Shown here piece after piece: positions 24,631 to 32,569 of a stretch of 64,000 nt of DNA. Positions within the stretch are counted from its first letter, which is position 1, and every line of letters starts with the position of its first letter. The stretch lies in contig NZ_CP193934.1 in the NCBI RefSeq assembly GCF_050859505.1, positions 1,984,001 through 2,048,000 of the forward strand. The letters are read 5' to 3'. The notes under the pieces were generated by a model. That model had not been told where the DNA came from. It worked only from the letters and a program-made list of their open reading frames with translations, and did no database searches. The position numbers and the translations under genes were made by a program. Source of the stretch: Marinirhabdus sp050859505. GTDB taxonomy: Bacteria > Bacteroidota > Bacteroidia > Flavobacteriales > Flavobacteriaceae.

Positions 24631-25704
24631 ATGTACCATCCTGAAAAACCATATAATGAACTCCCATTTTTGCCCCCTAATGTTGAGGTAGAAACGAAAA
24701 AGATACTAAAACAGGCGATAGCTTCCAACAAAATACTGGCAGAGCTAAAAGGAAGGGCAGATGAAATTCCCAATCAGTCAATGCTTGTTAACGCCGTTAC
24801 ATTGCAAGAGGCGAAGGACAGTTCCGAAATTGAAAATATTGTGACGACTCAGGATACACTATACAAAGCATTCTCTTCTAATATTTCTTCAACAGATGCG
24901 CAGACCAAAGAAGTTTTAAGGTATCGCCAAGCACTTTGGGAAGGTTATAATGATTTGAATAAAAGACCCCTATCGACTAATTCATTTATTAAGATTGTAC
25001 AGACGATAAAGGAGAACGGTTCTAGTATAAGAAATGCACCAGGAACTACTATAACAAGTAATAATAAAACGATATATACCCCGCCAGAAGGTGAAGCAGT
25101 AATTCGAAATCTATTAAAGAACCTTGAAGATTTTATTCACACAGAAAATGATATCGATTCTCTTATTAAGTTGGCTATAATGCATTACCAATTTGAAGCC
25201 ATACATCCTTTCTTTGATGGTAATGGTAGAACAGGGAGGGTAATTAATATGCTATATATCGTCGAGAAAGGACTTTTAGATACACCAATTCTTTATTTGA
25301 GTAAATACATCATCGAGAATAAAAATGACTATTATACAAATCTTAGAAATGTTACAGAAAAGTCGGCCTGGGAAACTTGGATTCTCTTTATGCTAAAAGG
25401 TATAGAAGAAACTGCTCAATATACTTTAAATAAAATAAACTCCATTAACCAGTTGATGCAAGAAACAATTCTGATAGCAAAAGAAAATCTACCCACGCGT
25501 GTCTATTCCAAAGAGTTAATTGAACTGTTATTTGAACAGCCCTATTGTAAAGTAAAATACTTAGTAGATAGCGGTATTGCAAAGCGACAAACCGCTGCCG
25601 AATATTTAAATGAACTTGAAAGAATTGGAATCCTAAAATCACAGAAAGTAGGAGTGGAGAACCTATATTTGAATGTGAAATTGGTTGAAGTTTTGAAAAA
25701 ATAA
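24631..25704 (+). CDS. Fic family protein (AMPylase-type) with C-terminal winged helix
   Basis: 357 residues. It has the Fic core motif HPFFDGNGRTGR (HPFx-D/E-GNGRxxR). The auto-inhibitory motif SSEIENI lies in the N-terminal domain about 140 residues earlier, as in class II Fic proteins. The last ~70 residues (SKELIELLFEQPYCKVKYLV, then RQTAAEYLNELERIGIL) look like a winged helix. Fic proteins transfer AMP from ATP to target proteins. No separate antitoxin is present. It lies in mobile-element debris with a self-operator array upstream. Confidence 0.88.
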   Translation: MYHPEKPYNELPFLPPNVEVETKKILKQAIASNKILAELKGRADEIPNQSMLVNAVTLQEAKDSSEIENIVTTQDTLYKAFSSNISSTDAQTKEVLRYRQALWEGYNDLNKRPLSTNSFIKIVQTIKENGSSIRNAPGTTITSNNKTIYTPPEGEAVIRNLLKNLEDFIHTENDIDSLIKLAIMHYQFEAIHPFFDGNGRTGRVINMLYIVEKGLLDTPILYLSKYIIENKNDYYTNLRNVTEKSAWETWILFMLKGIEETAQYTLNKINSINQLMQETILIAKENLPTRVYSKELIELLFEQPYCKVKYLVDSGIAKRQTAAEYLNELERIGILKSQKVGVENLYLNVKLVEVLKK

Positions 25705-26362
25705 TCCCGTTCCACCCCATTTCTCTACATTTCGCGAAAAGCTGCATTCCGAGAAAAGCGGTTCACTACACTATCTTGAACCCAGTCGCAGAAAAAACGA
25801 CAGCGTTCGCCCAGCAAAAAGGTACCCCAACCTTTTACTCCACAAAGTTTAAAATTCTGCCCGAGACAAACTGCATAACCGTTCGCTCGCAATTCAATAT
25901 AATTTATGCTGAGAAAGGGCAAAGTATTCAGGACAAGCTCTCTTTTATAAGTTCTTACTCGTTCATAATTTTAGTGTGGGTTACCGAAAAGGTAACGGCG
26001 ATGGCGCTATGGGAAGTAAGTGAATGAAATTGAAATGAACGCTACTCTGTATCATTTTACTATAAATGAAATCAGTAATAATATGGGAACATAGAATTCC
26101 ATATCAAAAGAAAAGGAAAACGCTCAAGATATAATAAGTATGTGATTTTAAAAGGGAAAGTAAATCAAATTACATCAAATATGACCATCCAAAATGGATT
26201 ATTAAATTAGTTTAATTCTATGATTATTAGTTGGTTAAAATTATTTAACTTCATTGAAATGTTTAAAAATATCAGAATCAAAGTTGCCTAATAAAGCTTT
26301 TCAGCGTTTGTTGAAAAGTATGAAGATCCTGAAATGAAATGAAGGTATCGAATAGCAAGAGG
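25705..26362. other. Gene-poor region, first ~320 bp GC-richer and unexplained
   Basis: I see no convincing gene. 25705-26030 is noticeably richer in G+C than its surroundings, with CG-rich runs (e.g. TTTCGCGAAAAGC near 25732) and several short open frames on both strands that do not look like proteins. 26030-26362 is ordinary AT-rich sequence. It lies between fic and the mobilization gene, so a lost module or transfer-related sequence is plausible. Confidence 0.4.
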
Positions 26363-26418
26363 GTAACACGCGATGCGATGTTACATATTTTTAAAATACT
26401 GATTTTCAGTATTTTAAA
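26363..26418. other. Two inverted repeats upstream of the mob gene (candidate oriT)
   Basis: GTAACA (26363-26368) pairs with TGTTAC (26379-26384). Six bases later a 13-bp perfect stem TTTAAAATACTGA (26390-26402) and TCAGTATTTTAAA (26406-26418) has a 3-nt loop. Adjacent inverted repeats just upstream of a mobilization gene are typical of a transfer origin, but no nick site is recognisable and the relaxase gene is absent. Confidence 0.38.
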
Positions 26419-26445
26419 TGGTTTCGATTAGGCGGTTTCAATTTA

Positions 26446-26502
26446 TTTTTCACGGAAAAACCTCGGCAGCCTAGTAAAATCAACAAATTTTTCACGAAAA
26501 AA
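26446..26502 (+). promoter_or_regulatory. Two TTTTTCACGRAAAAA boxes before the mob gene
   Basis: TTTTTCACGGAAAAA (26446-26460) and TTTTTCACGAAAAAA (26488-26502) are 42 bp apart, about four helical turns, and the second touches the ATG. This is a probable operator for autoregulation by the mobilization protein. Confidence 0.5.
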
Positions 26503-26912
26503 TGGATAAAGGATATGAAAAAGAGCTATTTCAAAGCCTGAGCATTAAGAGCTCTGTGGCGAAGAAATTCAAAAAATACTGCAAGTCGATTTCAAAATCG
26601 CAATCAATGACATTGCTTTTGATGTTGGAATTTTTTGATGAAAACGGACTTTCTCCAGAGGATGATTTGAAACCAAATTTAAAGGCAACTGAAAATTTGT
26701 TTAAGAAAAGAATCAATACACTAATTGCCATTATAAAAGACATCGAAAAAACGCAGACAAAACCGACATTGGCAATGTTGCAAGCTCTTTTTATGGTAGA
26801 CGAACCTAAAAAGAAACCGCTACTATTAGAAAAGAAACGGTTTAAGAAAGAAGTCAAGAACCATTTTGGAGAAAAAAGCGGTATTGATTTGAAAAACGAA
26901 AGCGAAGTTTAA
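26502..26912 (+). CDS. BfmA/BtgA-like mobilization protein
   Basis: 136 residues, basic C-terminus. It has the family pattern of an N-terminal DNA-binding segment SLSIKSSVAKKFKKYCKSIS followed by KSQSMTLLLMLEFFDENGLS, as in Bacteroidota BfmA/BtgA relaxosome accessory proteins. These normally precede a BfmB/BtgB relaxase; none follows here, since the next 690 bp hold only an integrase fragment and repeats. The mobile element is thus incomplete. 26913-27307 downstream has no gene I can support, only a GC-rich palindrome (27236-27251). Confidence 0.75.
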   Translation: MDKGYEKELFQSLSIKSSVAKKFKKYCKSISKSQSMTLLLMLEFFDENGLSPEDDLKPNLKATENLFKKRINTLIAIIKDIEKTQTKPTLAMLQALFMVDEPKKKPLLLEKKRFKKEVKNHFGEKSGIDLKNESEV

Positions 26913-27307
26913 GAAGCAGATTGAAGGCCTCAAATTAAATCAAAGCACACCAAATGCTATGAAGCCTTGTGCGCGTTGAGAAATATTGATTTTAAGGATG
27001 TTTAGGCGAGTGTTTTTTAATAGAATGACAACTTGTTTAGCAAAGCTATAAAAGTTCATTGGTGTTTTTAAAAACCACTTTAAAATTGATGTAATTAATT
27101 ATTCTTCAAATAGAAATTGTTTAAGACTACTCTTTAGAAAAATAAAATATTTGGCTGCCAGCCCTTTTGTGTTTTATATGTTTGATATTGTTTATTTACA
27201 GATACCAATGCTTGTCCAGTAGTTGTCCTAGATTTGGGACGGTGCCGTCCCGATAGTAGTCCCAAAAGTGTACTTCTTAAAGGACAGTTAAAGTGAACTA
27301 AATGGCT

Positions 27308-27505
27308 CTAAATTTTATGGTTCTTATCTCTTACTTTTTTTACGATCTTCTTTATCTTATCAGCCGCCATTTTTTCCTGTAAAGCTTTCATAACCTCATT
27401 CACTTTTCGGTCTACGATTTTTGCGTAATGCTGCGTAGTCCGTAGATTTTTATGCCCCAACATTTTGCCCACAGTTTCCAATGCAAGGCCATAAGTAATG
27501 AAATA
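27308..27505 (-). pseudogene. Integrase C-terminal fragment
   Basis: About 65 codons on the minus strand match the end of the intact integrase at 28992: LETVGKMLGHKNLRTTQHYA with the catalytic Tyr, then KIVDRKVNE and ALQEKMAADK. The nucleotide match to 29030-29150 is very high. Homology runs to about 27505 and stops where the CCCCTTATTAT repeat array begins, so the upstream four-fifths are lost. The stop is at 27308. It is a relic of a related earlier element at the same locus. Confidence 0.82.
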
Positions 27506-27589
27506 CCCCTTATTATGTTACAATATATTGATGTAACACCCCTTATTATATTACAAAATAATTATATATTTGCCCTTATTATATAACAA
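27506..27589 (+). repeat. Three direct repeats, 33-bp period, before the DUF4143 ATPase
   Basis: CCCCTTATTATGTTACAA (27506-27523), CCCCTTATTATATTACAA (27539-27556) and a third version CCCTTATTATATAACAA (27573-27589). The repeat starts are 33 bp apart each time, three helical turns, so bound proteins would line up on one face. An inverted TGTAACA (27532-27538) lies between the first two. The array ends 11 bp before the start codon. Confidence 0.62.
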
Positions 27590-27600
27590 ATTTAATAGGA

Positions 27601-28956
27601 TTGAACTTTAAAAGACACATAAACAAGTATTTGATACAATGGAAAGAGTCTTCCAACCAGAAACCTTTAATTTTAAGGGGCGCAAGACAGGTTGGAAAAA
27701 CGACTTTAGTCAAAGATTTTGCTAAAACATTTACAAACAGCATTTTATTAAATCTTGAAAAGCCTAAAGACCTTCGATTTTTTGATGATTATGACGATGT
27801 TAATACTATAAAAGACGCCTTATTTTTTGAGAATAATATTTCTAATGATGCTACAGCTAGTATGTTACTTTTTATTGACGAAATTCAGGAATCTCCCAAA
27901 GCTATTCAATTACTACGTTATTTTTATGAAGAGATTCCAGAATTACATGTCATAGCTGCTGGTTCCTTATTGGAGTTTGCAATGCAACAAGTAAAAAGCT
28001 TTCCAGTAGGCAGAGTGGAATTTTTGTATTTACATCCACTAAATTTTTCAGAGTTTTTATCAGCTATTGAGCAACAACAAGCGTTTGAGCAAATAAATCA
28101 AATTCCAATAAAGGAATATGCTCATACCACCTTGCTAGACTTGTTTAATACCTATACAATTATTGGTGGTATGCCGGAAATTGTTAAAGCATACCTATTA
28201 AATAAAGGTATTGCAGATTTGCCGAAAGTGTACGAAAGTATTTGGGCGACGTATAAAAACGATGTCGAAAAATACACATCTAACGATACCGAACGAAAGG
28301 TAATTAAACATATTATGGATGTTGCCCATTTATATGTAGATCAACGAATAAAATTTCAAAACTTTGGAAATTCTAATTATCGTTCCCGAGAAGTTAGTGA
28401 AGCCTTTCGAAATTTGGATGATGCCAAAATTATTCAATTAATCTATCCATCAACTGATTTAGAAGTGCCAATAAAACCAGATATAAAAAAATCTCCAAGA
28501 TTACAGTTTTTAGATACAGGACTCATTAATCACGATTTAAAGATTCAAGCCGAATTATTAGCACTTGATGATTTAAGTAATAGTTACAAAGGAGCCATCA
28601 TTCCGCATATCATTACACAGGAAGTGCTATCGTTAAACACTATCAATAATCACAAACCACATTTTTGGGTACGTGAAAAGGCACAAGCATCATCAGAAGT
28701 GGATTTGGTAATTCAATATCAAGACAAAATTATTCCTATCGAAATTAAATCAGGTCCAACGGGTACGTTAAAGTCTTTGCATGAATTTATAGAACGTACC
28801 AATCACCATTATGCAATACGTATGTATGCTGGCAACTTTAATGTTGAAGAACACAGTACACCAAAACAAAATAAATTTTACAAACTCATGAATTTGCCAT
28901 ATTATTTGGGTACTAAACTGCCTGAATATATTACCTATTTCATCAACAACTATTAG
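27601..28956 (+). CDS. AAA_14/DUF4143 ATPase
   Basis: 451 residues from a TTG start. Walker A GARQVGKTTL (about residue 25), Walker B MLLFIDEIQES, then a long middle region and a C-terminal DUF4143 domain with a nuclease-like SSEVDLVIQYQDKIIPIEIKSG motif (D...E-x-K). Family members are abundant in prokaryotes, often solitary and mobile, with unknown role. It lies alone between an integrase fragment and an intact integrase. Regulation by the repeats directly upstream is likely. Confidence 0.88.
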   Translation: MNFKRHINKYLIQWKESSNQKPLILRGARQVGKTTLVKDFAKTFTNSILLNLEKPKDLRFFDDYDDVNTIKDALFFENNISNDATASMLLFIDEIQESPKAIQLLRYFYEEIPELHVIAAGSLLEFAMQQVKSFPVGRVEFLYLHPLNFSEFLSAIEQQQAFEQINQIPIKEYAHTTLLDLFNTYTIIGGMPEIVKAYLLNKGIADLPKVYESIWATYKNDVEKYTSNDTERKVIKHIMDVAHLYVDQRIKFQNFGNSNYRSREVSEAFRNLDDAKIIQLIYPSTDLEVPIKPDIKKSPRLQFLDTGLINHDLKIQAELLALDDLSNSYKGAIIPHIITQEVLSLNTINNHKPHFWVREKAQASSEVDLVIQYQDKIIPIEIKSGPTGTLKSLHEFIERTNHHYAIRMYAGNFNVEEHSTPKQNKFYKLMNLPYYLGTKLPEYITYFINNY

Positions 28957-28991
28957 AAAACCTTTCCAAAATAAAATAGACGTAACAATTA

Positions 28992-30242
28992 CTAATTTTC
29001 ACGATTCTTTGTATTCTCTTTTTTTTTGTCAGCCGCCATTTTTTCCTGTAAAGCCTTCATATCCTCATTCACTTTTCGGTCTACGATTTTAGCATAATGC
29101 TGCGTAGTCCGTAGATTTTTATGCCCCAACATTTTGCCTACAGTTTCCAGAGGAACACCATTGGTAAGGGTTACGGTGGTGGCAAACGTATGACGGGCTA
29201 AATGGGTGGTAAGATTCTTTTTAATGCCGCAGAGCAATGCTATTTCCTTGAGATAGGCATTGGACTTCTGATTGCTCAAAACTGGGAGCACACAATCCCC
29301 ATTCAATACTTTTGGATTATCTTGATATCGCTCCAAAATAGCAACGGCAGGAGGGAGTAGGGGAATGACTAATTTCGTTTTGGTTTTGGTTCGTTTGGCT
29401 TGGATGCAAAGATTTCCATCAATGTCTGTAACAATGTTGTCGGCATTCAGCTTCTGAATGTCAATGTATGCAAGCCCAGTATAACAACAGAACACAAACA
29501 TATCCCGCACAACGGCCAATCGGTCCCAATTCATTTCTTGTTCTGCCAGGGATTGCAATTCTTCTTTCGTGAGAAATTCCCGCTCAACCGTTTTAAACTT
29601 GATCTTGTAGTTGTAAAAAGGATCTTTAGTAATCCATTCATTACCCACAGCAATCCGAATGATCTTTTTAAAATTATTGACATACTTTAAAGAGGAGTTA
29701 TGATTACACGCCTTTTTCTCTTTTAAGTAATATTCGAAACCCCGGATAAATTTCAGATTTATATCTCTAACGGGAATATCCTCTTTGCCATAGGCTTCTT
29801 TTACATATTCATAAATATGATTTCTGGTAGTGAAATAGCGTTTGTAAGTTCCGAGCGCAAATTCAATACCGATCAATTTCTCCATCTGTTTGTTATGCTC
29901 GTCAAAAACTTCGAGGAGCATTTTCGGCTTTTCTTTTTTGCCGAGATAAAGGTCTTTGATGTCTTTTGAAGTAAATGGGTCACCTTTGTCAATAAGCTTA
30001 TTTTGAATCCGATTTATCTTATGAAGAATATTTGTCATAAGAGTGCTCAATTCTTCAGCTTCTGTTCCTTTTCCCTTCATCTTATTCATCCGGGAATCCC
30101 ATTTTTCAGGATCTATTTTTCGGTGTAAACTGATAGTTGATCGCTTGCCATCTACTGTTATTCTTAGGTATAAGCCAGCTTTTCCGTTTTTATCTTTTCG
30201 CTCATCCTTGAGGTAAAAAAGAGTTGAGAATGTTGTGTTCAT
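28992..30242 (-). CDS. Tyrosine recombinase/integrase of a mobile element
   Basis: 416 residues from the ATG at 30242; an ATG at 30293 would add a hydrophobic 17-residue leader and is unlikely. N-terminal arm-binding domain (TFSTLFYLKDERKDKNGKAG), SAM-like core-binding domain, catalytic domain. Box II is HLARHTFAT, followed by GHKNLRTTQHY with the nucleophile Tyr. Box I reads TGLAYIDIQ, where the usual Arg is absent, as in Bacteroides IntDOT-type enzymes. The gene reads away from ssrA with about 240 bp between, the usual arrangement for an element integrated into the ssrA 3' end. Confidence 0.92.
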   Translation of the reverse strand: MNTTFSTLFYLKDERKDKNGKAGLYLRITVDGKRSTISLHRKIDPEKWDSRMNKMKGKGTEAEELSTLMTNILHKINRIQNKLIDKGDPFTSKDIKDLYLGKKEKPKMLLEVFDEHNKQMEKLIGIEFALGTYKRYFTTRNHIYEYVKEAYGKEDIPVRDINLKFIRGFEYYLKEKKACNHNSSLKYVNNFKKIIRIAVGNEWITKDPFYNYKIKFKTVEREFLTKEELQSLAEQEMNWDRLAVVRDMFVFCCYTGLAYIDIQKLNADNIVTDIDGNLCIQAKRTKTKTKLVIPLLPPAVAILERYQDNPKVLNGDCVLPVLSNQKSNAYLKEIALLCGIKKNLTTHLARHTFATTVTLTNGVPLETVGKMLGHKNLRTTQHYAKIVDRKVNEDMKALQEKMAADKKKENTKNREN

Positions 30243-30369
30243 AAAATAGGTGTCGATCAATACCAAATAAAGGTATGAAAAACTAACGAGCACAATTTTA
30301 TATTTAACATTAAATCAATTAGTTACAGAGCAATCGACACCACTTTTGCAATTTAAAAATAGGTGTCGA
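30243..30369. repeat. GGTGTCGA repeats between integrase and ssrA (possible arm-type sites)
   Basis: AAAATAGGTGTCGA occurs twice in direct orientation (30243-30256 and 30356-30369, 113 bp apart), and TCGACACC (30334-30341) is an inverted core copy. They lie between the integrase start codon and the ssrA 3' end, where integrase or excisionase arm sites would be expected. Confidence 0.48.
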
Positions 30370-30423
30370 ATAGGTGACTTTTTATAGGGTATTATTTGCC
30401 ATTAAATGATATCAGTAAAAATG

Positions 30424-30460
30424 AAAAACCCTGTAAATCATAGATTTACAGGGTTTTTGG
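30424..30460 (-). terminator. Intrinsic terminator after ssrA
   Basis: A perfect hairpin AAAAACCCTGTAAATC-ATA-GATTTACAGGGTTTTT lies 20 bp beyond the 3' end of ssrA; on the minus strand it ends in a T-run. It also works as a hairpin on the plus strand. Confidence 0.75.
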
Positions 30461-30480
30461 GTTGACTTGGTAGTCAAAAA

Positions 30481-30878
30481 GTGGAGCCGGAGGGATTCGA
30501 ACCCTCGTCCAAACGTGCTGAGTTATAGCTTTCTACATGTTTAGTTTTTATTTAAATTTTCGTGAGATTGCCGGTCAAAAACTACCAACGCACTCCTTAT
30601 CCTCAATTAAGTGTCTCAGGAATATCAAGGCACTATTCCCAATAGGTTTACTTTTACGAAGTCACTATATCAAAAACCGTAAACCAAGGTGTTTGAGTGA
30701 CTTCCTGCTTACCTACCTTGTAGGCCGAGGCGTAATCCTACTATAATTCGGATTATGCAGCTAGGGCGTAGTTATTCTCGCCGTTTAAAAAGTGTGAAAA
30801 ATGAGATTTAAGAGCTGTTTCCCAGCGCTCTACATGCTTACCATACCACAAGACCCGCTGTCAAAACCAGTCGGCCCC
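30481..30878 (-). ncRNA. ssrA: Transfer-messenger RNA (tmRNA)
   Basis: The 5' end reads GGGGCCGACTGGTTTTGACA (30878 downward) and the 3' end GAGGGTTCGAATCCCTCCGG then CTCCAC. These form the tRNA-like acceptor stem (GGGGCCG with CGGCTCC) and T-arm GGTTCGAATCC. The CCA is not fully encoded. The tag frame at 30782-30753 gives GENNYALAA and a TAA stop. About 398 nt. It rescues stalled ribosomes and tags proteins for degradation. It is flanked by an integrase, with a terminator downstream. Confidence 0.96.
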
Positions 30879-30884
30879 GGTTTT

Positions 30885-30932
30885 CAGTAATCAGTATTCA
30901 GTACGCAGTTATTAGTTTGTAAACTAATAACT
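30885..30932. repeat. Heptad CAGTNNN repeats and a 26-bp palindrome upstream of ssrA
   Basis: CAGTAAT, CAGTATT, CAGTACG, CAGTTAT, TAGTTTG follow one another with a period of 7 (30885-30919). The last units merge into an inverted repeat AGTTATTAGTTT-GT-AAACTAATAACT (30907-30932). A similar 7-bp pattern occurs at 51514-51548. It lies in the ssrA promoter region; function unknown. Confidence 0.5.
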
Positions 30933-31012
30933 ACACATACTAAAATTTTGAATTCTGAAATTTTTTCAAAGAACAAATTAATACTATTTGCAAACACTAA
31001 GGTCTCCGAGTA

Positions 31013-31160
31013 ATGCTGTTTTTTTTACAGCATTGTATCGAGGAGGCGGGTTGCTATTTTCCTGCCGTCAAAAAGCACCAGGCTTTCGGCAGTCGCTTTT
31101 CCGCACCTTTCCGGCTGCGGCAAGAGCTTCAACAAAGCCTCAATCCTTACCCGAAAAGGG
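31013..31160 (-). ncRNA. Structured intergenic element, possible small RNA or dispersed repeat
   Basis: On the minus strand the segment folds into several stems: AUCC/GGAU near the start, GAGGC...GCCUC with GUUG/CAAC as a closing stem, CCGCA/UGCGG, CUGCCG/CGGCAG containing AAAGC/GCUUU, and a final AAUGCUGU-A7-ACAGCAUU hairpin. It is GC-richer than its surroundings and has no credible protein. A -7 box TATCTTTG (31172-31165) precedes it. It resembles from memory short structured elements scattered in Bacteroidota genomes; it does not match SRP or 6S RNA. Confidence 0.48.
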
Positions 31161-31164
31161 ATCG

Positions 31165-31192
31165 CAAAGATACAAGAATAATAGTATCTTCG
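31165..31192. promoter_or_regulatory. Overlapping divergent -7 elements in an inverted repeat
   Basis: AAGATAC (31167-31173) and GTATCTT (31184-31190) are inverted. The minus strand reads TATCTTTG (31172-31165), a full match to TAnnTTTG; the plus strand reads TATCTTCG (31185-31192), one mismatch, 35 bp before the next ATG. This suggests back-to-back promoters for the structured element and the dehydrogenase gene. Confidence 0.45.
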
Positions 31193-31226
31193 TGGTTCAT
31201 TAGTAACTATTCAAAAAGTATTCCAA

Positions 31227-32441
31227 ATGCCTATTACCTTCGCTATCATAAAAGAACGTAAAAACCCGCCAGATCGTCGTGTCGTTTTTTCACCTTCAGC
31301 CCTAAAAGAAGCTTCAGAAAAGTTTCCCGATGCCCGGTTTATTGTTGAATCTAGTGCTATCAGGATTTTTTCAGATCAAACATATAAAGACGCAGGATTT
31401 GAAGTGAAGGAAGACGTTTCAGAAGCAGACGTCATGCTGGGTGTAAAAGAAGTACCAGTGGATGCACTTATCCCGGGTAAAAAATATTTCTATTTCAGCC
31501 ATACCATCAAGAAGCAACCGTATAACAGGAAATTGCTCGTGACGATGCTGGAAAAAAACATTGAAATGTACGACCACGAAACTATCGTGAAGCAAAGTGG
31601 TGCCCGTCTTATTGGTTTTGGTCGCTATGCAGGATTAGTGGGAGCCTATAATGGTTTTAGAGCCTTAGGAATTCGTGACGGATTGTTTGCGCTTCCTAAA
31701 GTGGAAACCCTGCCAGACCTGGACGCCGTAAAAGCTGAACTTGATAAAATTAAACTACCAGCTATAAAAATTTTATTGACAGGAACAGGCAAAGTAGCTA
31801 AGGGCGCCAAAGAAATTTTGGATCACTTAAAAATTAAAGAAGTAAGCGATGCCTTGTATCTCACTTCCCAATTTACGGAACCTGTGTATTGTATGGCAGA
31901 CGTTATGGAATACACCAAACGCAAAGACGGGAAAGTAGGAGAGAAGTACGCATTTTACAAAGACCCATCTGGGTATGAAAGTAATTTTATGCCCTACGCA
32001 GCTCAGACCGATTACTTTATAGCGGGACACTTTTATGGTAATGGAGCACCTTATCTATTTACTAGAGAAGATGCAAAACGGGAGGATTTCAGAATTAATA
32101 TGGTTGCAGATATTTCTTGCGATATTGACGGCCCTGTAGCGAGTACCATTCGTCCCAGCACCATTGCAGACCCATTTTACGGCTACAATCCAAAAACCGA
32201 AACCGAAGTTCCCTTTGGCTCTCCCAACAGCATTGCAATGATGGCAGTTGATAATTTACCTTGCGAATTGCCAAAAGACGCCAGTGAAGGTTTTGGTGAG
32301 ATGTTCATTGAAAACGTTATTCCAGCATTCTTTAACGGTGATGAGCGCGGCATTTTAAAACGTGCTAGAATGACTACGGCAGACGGAAAGTTAACGGAGC
32401 GCTTTAATTATTTAAAAGACTATGTGAATGAAACAGTGTAG
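31227..32441 (+). CDS. Saccharopine dehydrogenase-like / alanine dehydrogenase-fold NAD(P) oxidoreductase
   Basis: 404 residues. The N-terminus ITFAIIKERKNPPDRRVVFS is the AlaDh/PNT N-domain with the substrate-binding Arg-Arg. A Rossmann site IKILLTGTGKVAKGAKEIL sits at about residue 180. The DISCDIDGPVASTIRPST segment matches lysine-forming saccharopine dehydrogenases (LYS1 type). It likely acts in lysine/saccharopine or a related amino-acid reaction in the cytoplasm. It is transcribed alone, the first core-type gene beyond the ssrA locus. Confidence 0.82.
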   Translation: MPITFAIIKERKNPPDRRVVFSPSALKEASEKFPDARFIVESSAIRIFSDQTYKDAGFEVKEDVSEADVMLGVKEVPVDALIPGKKYFYFSHTIKKQPYNRKLLVTMLEKNIEMYDHETIVKQSGARLIGFGRYAGLVGAYNGFRALGIRDGLFALPKVETLPDLDAVKAELDKIKLPAIKILLTGTGKVAKGAKEILDHLKIKEVSDALYLTSQFTEPVYCMADVMEYTKRKDGKVGEKYAFYKDPSGYESNFMPYAAQTDYFIAGHFYGNGAPYLFTREDAKREDFRINMVADISCDIDGPVASTIRPSTIADPFYGYNPKTETEVPFGSPNSIAMMAVDNLPCELPKDASEGFGEMFIENVIPAFFNGDERGILKRARMTTADGKLTERFNYLKDYVNETV

Positions 32442-32569
32442 TTTATCGTTGTTAAATAGCTCTTTAACGAATTTAGTGTTAATTTGAATTATTTTAACAA
32501 GTAATTCTTACAATAGTTTGTTTGTTAATCGTTTAAATACTAAGTTTATGCTTCCAAATTGAACTATTT

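Noticed and set aside
25725..26027. Short open frames on both strands after fic
   Set aside because: They overlap each other, lack plausible starts and look like by-products of a GC-rich patch.
27506..27589. Possible short CRISPR array (repeats every 33 bp)
   Set aside because: Only three imperfect 17-18 bp units with 15-bp spacers, no cas genes nearby, and the array ends right at a start codon, so an operator is the better reading.
30481..30878. A separate tRNA gene from the T-arm-like sequence
   Set aside because: The rest of the molecule has the tag frame GENNYALAA and a tmRNA 5' end, so it is ssrA.
31013..31160. SRP RNA or 6S RNA
   Set aside because: The conserved SRP apical loop pattern is absent, and the fold is several separate stems rather than the long open-bubble rod of 6S RNA.
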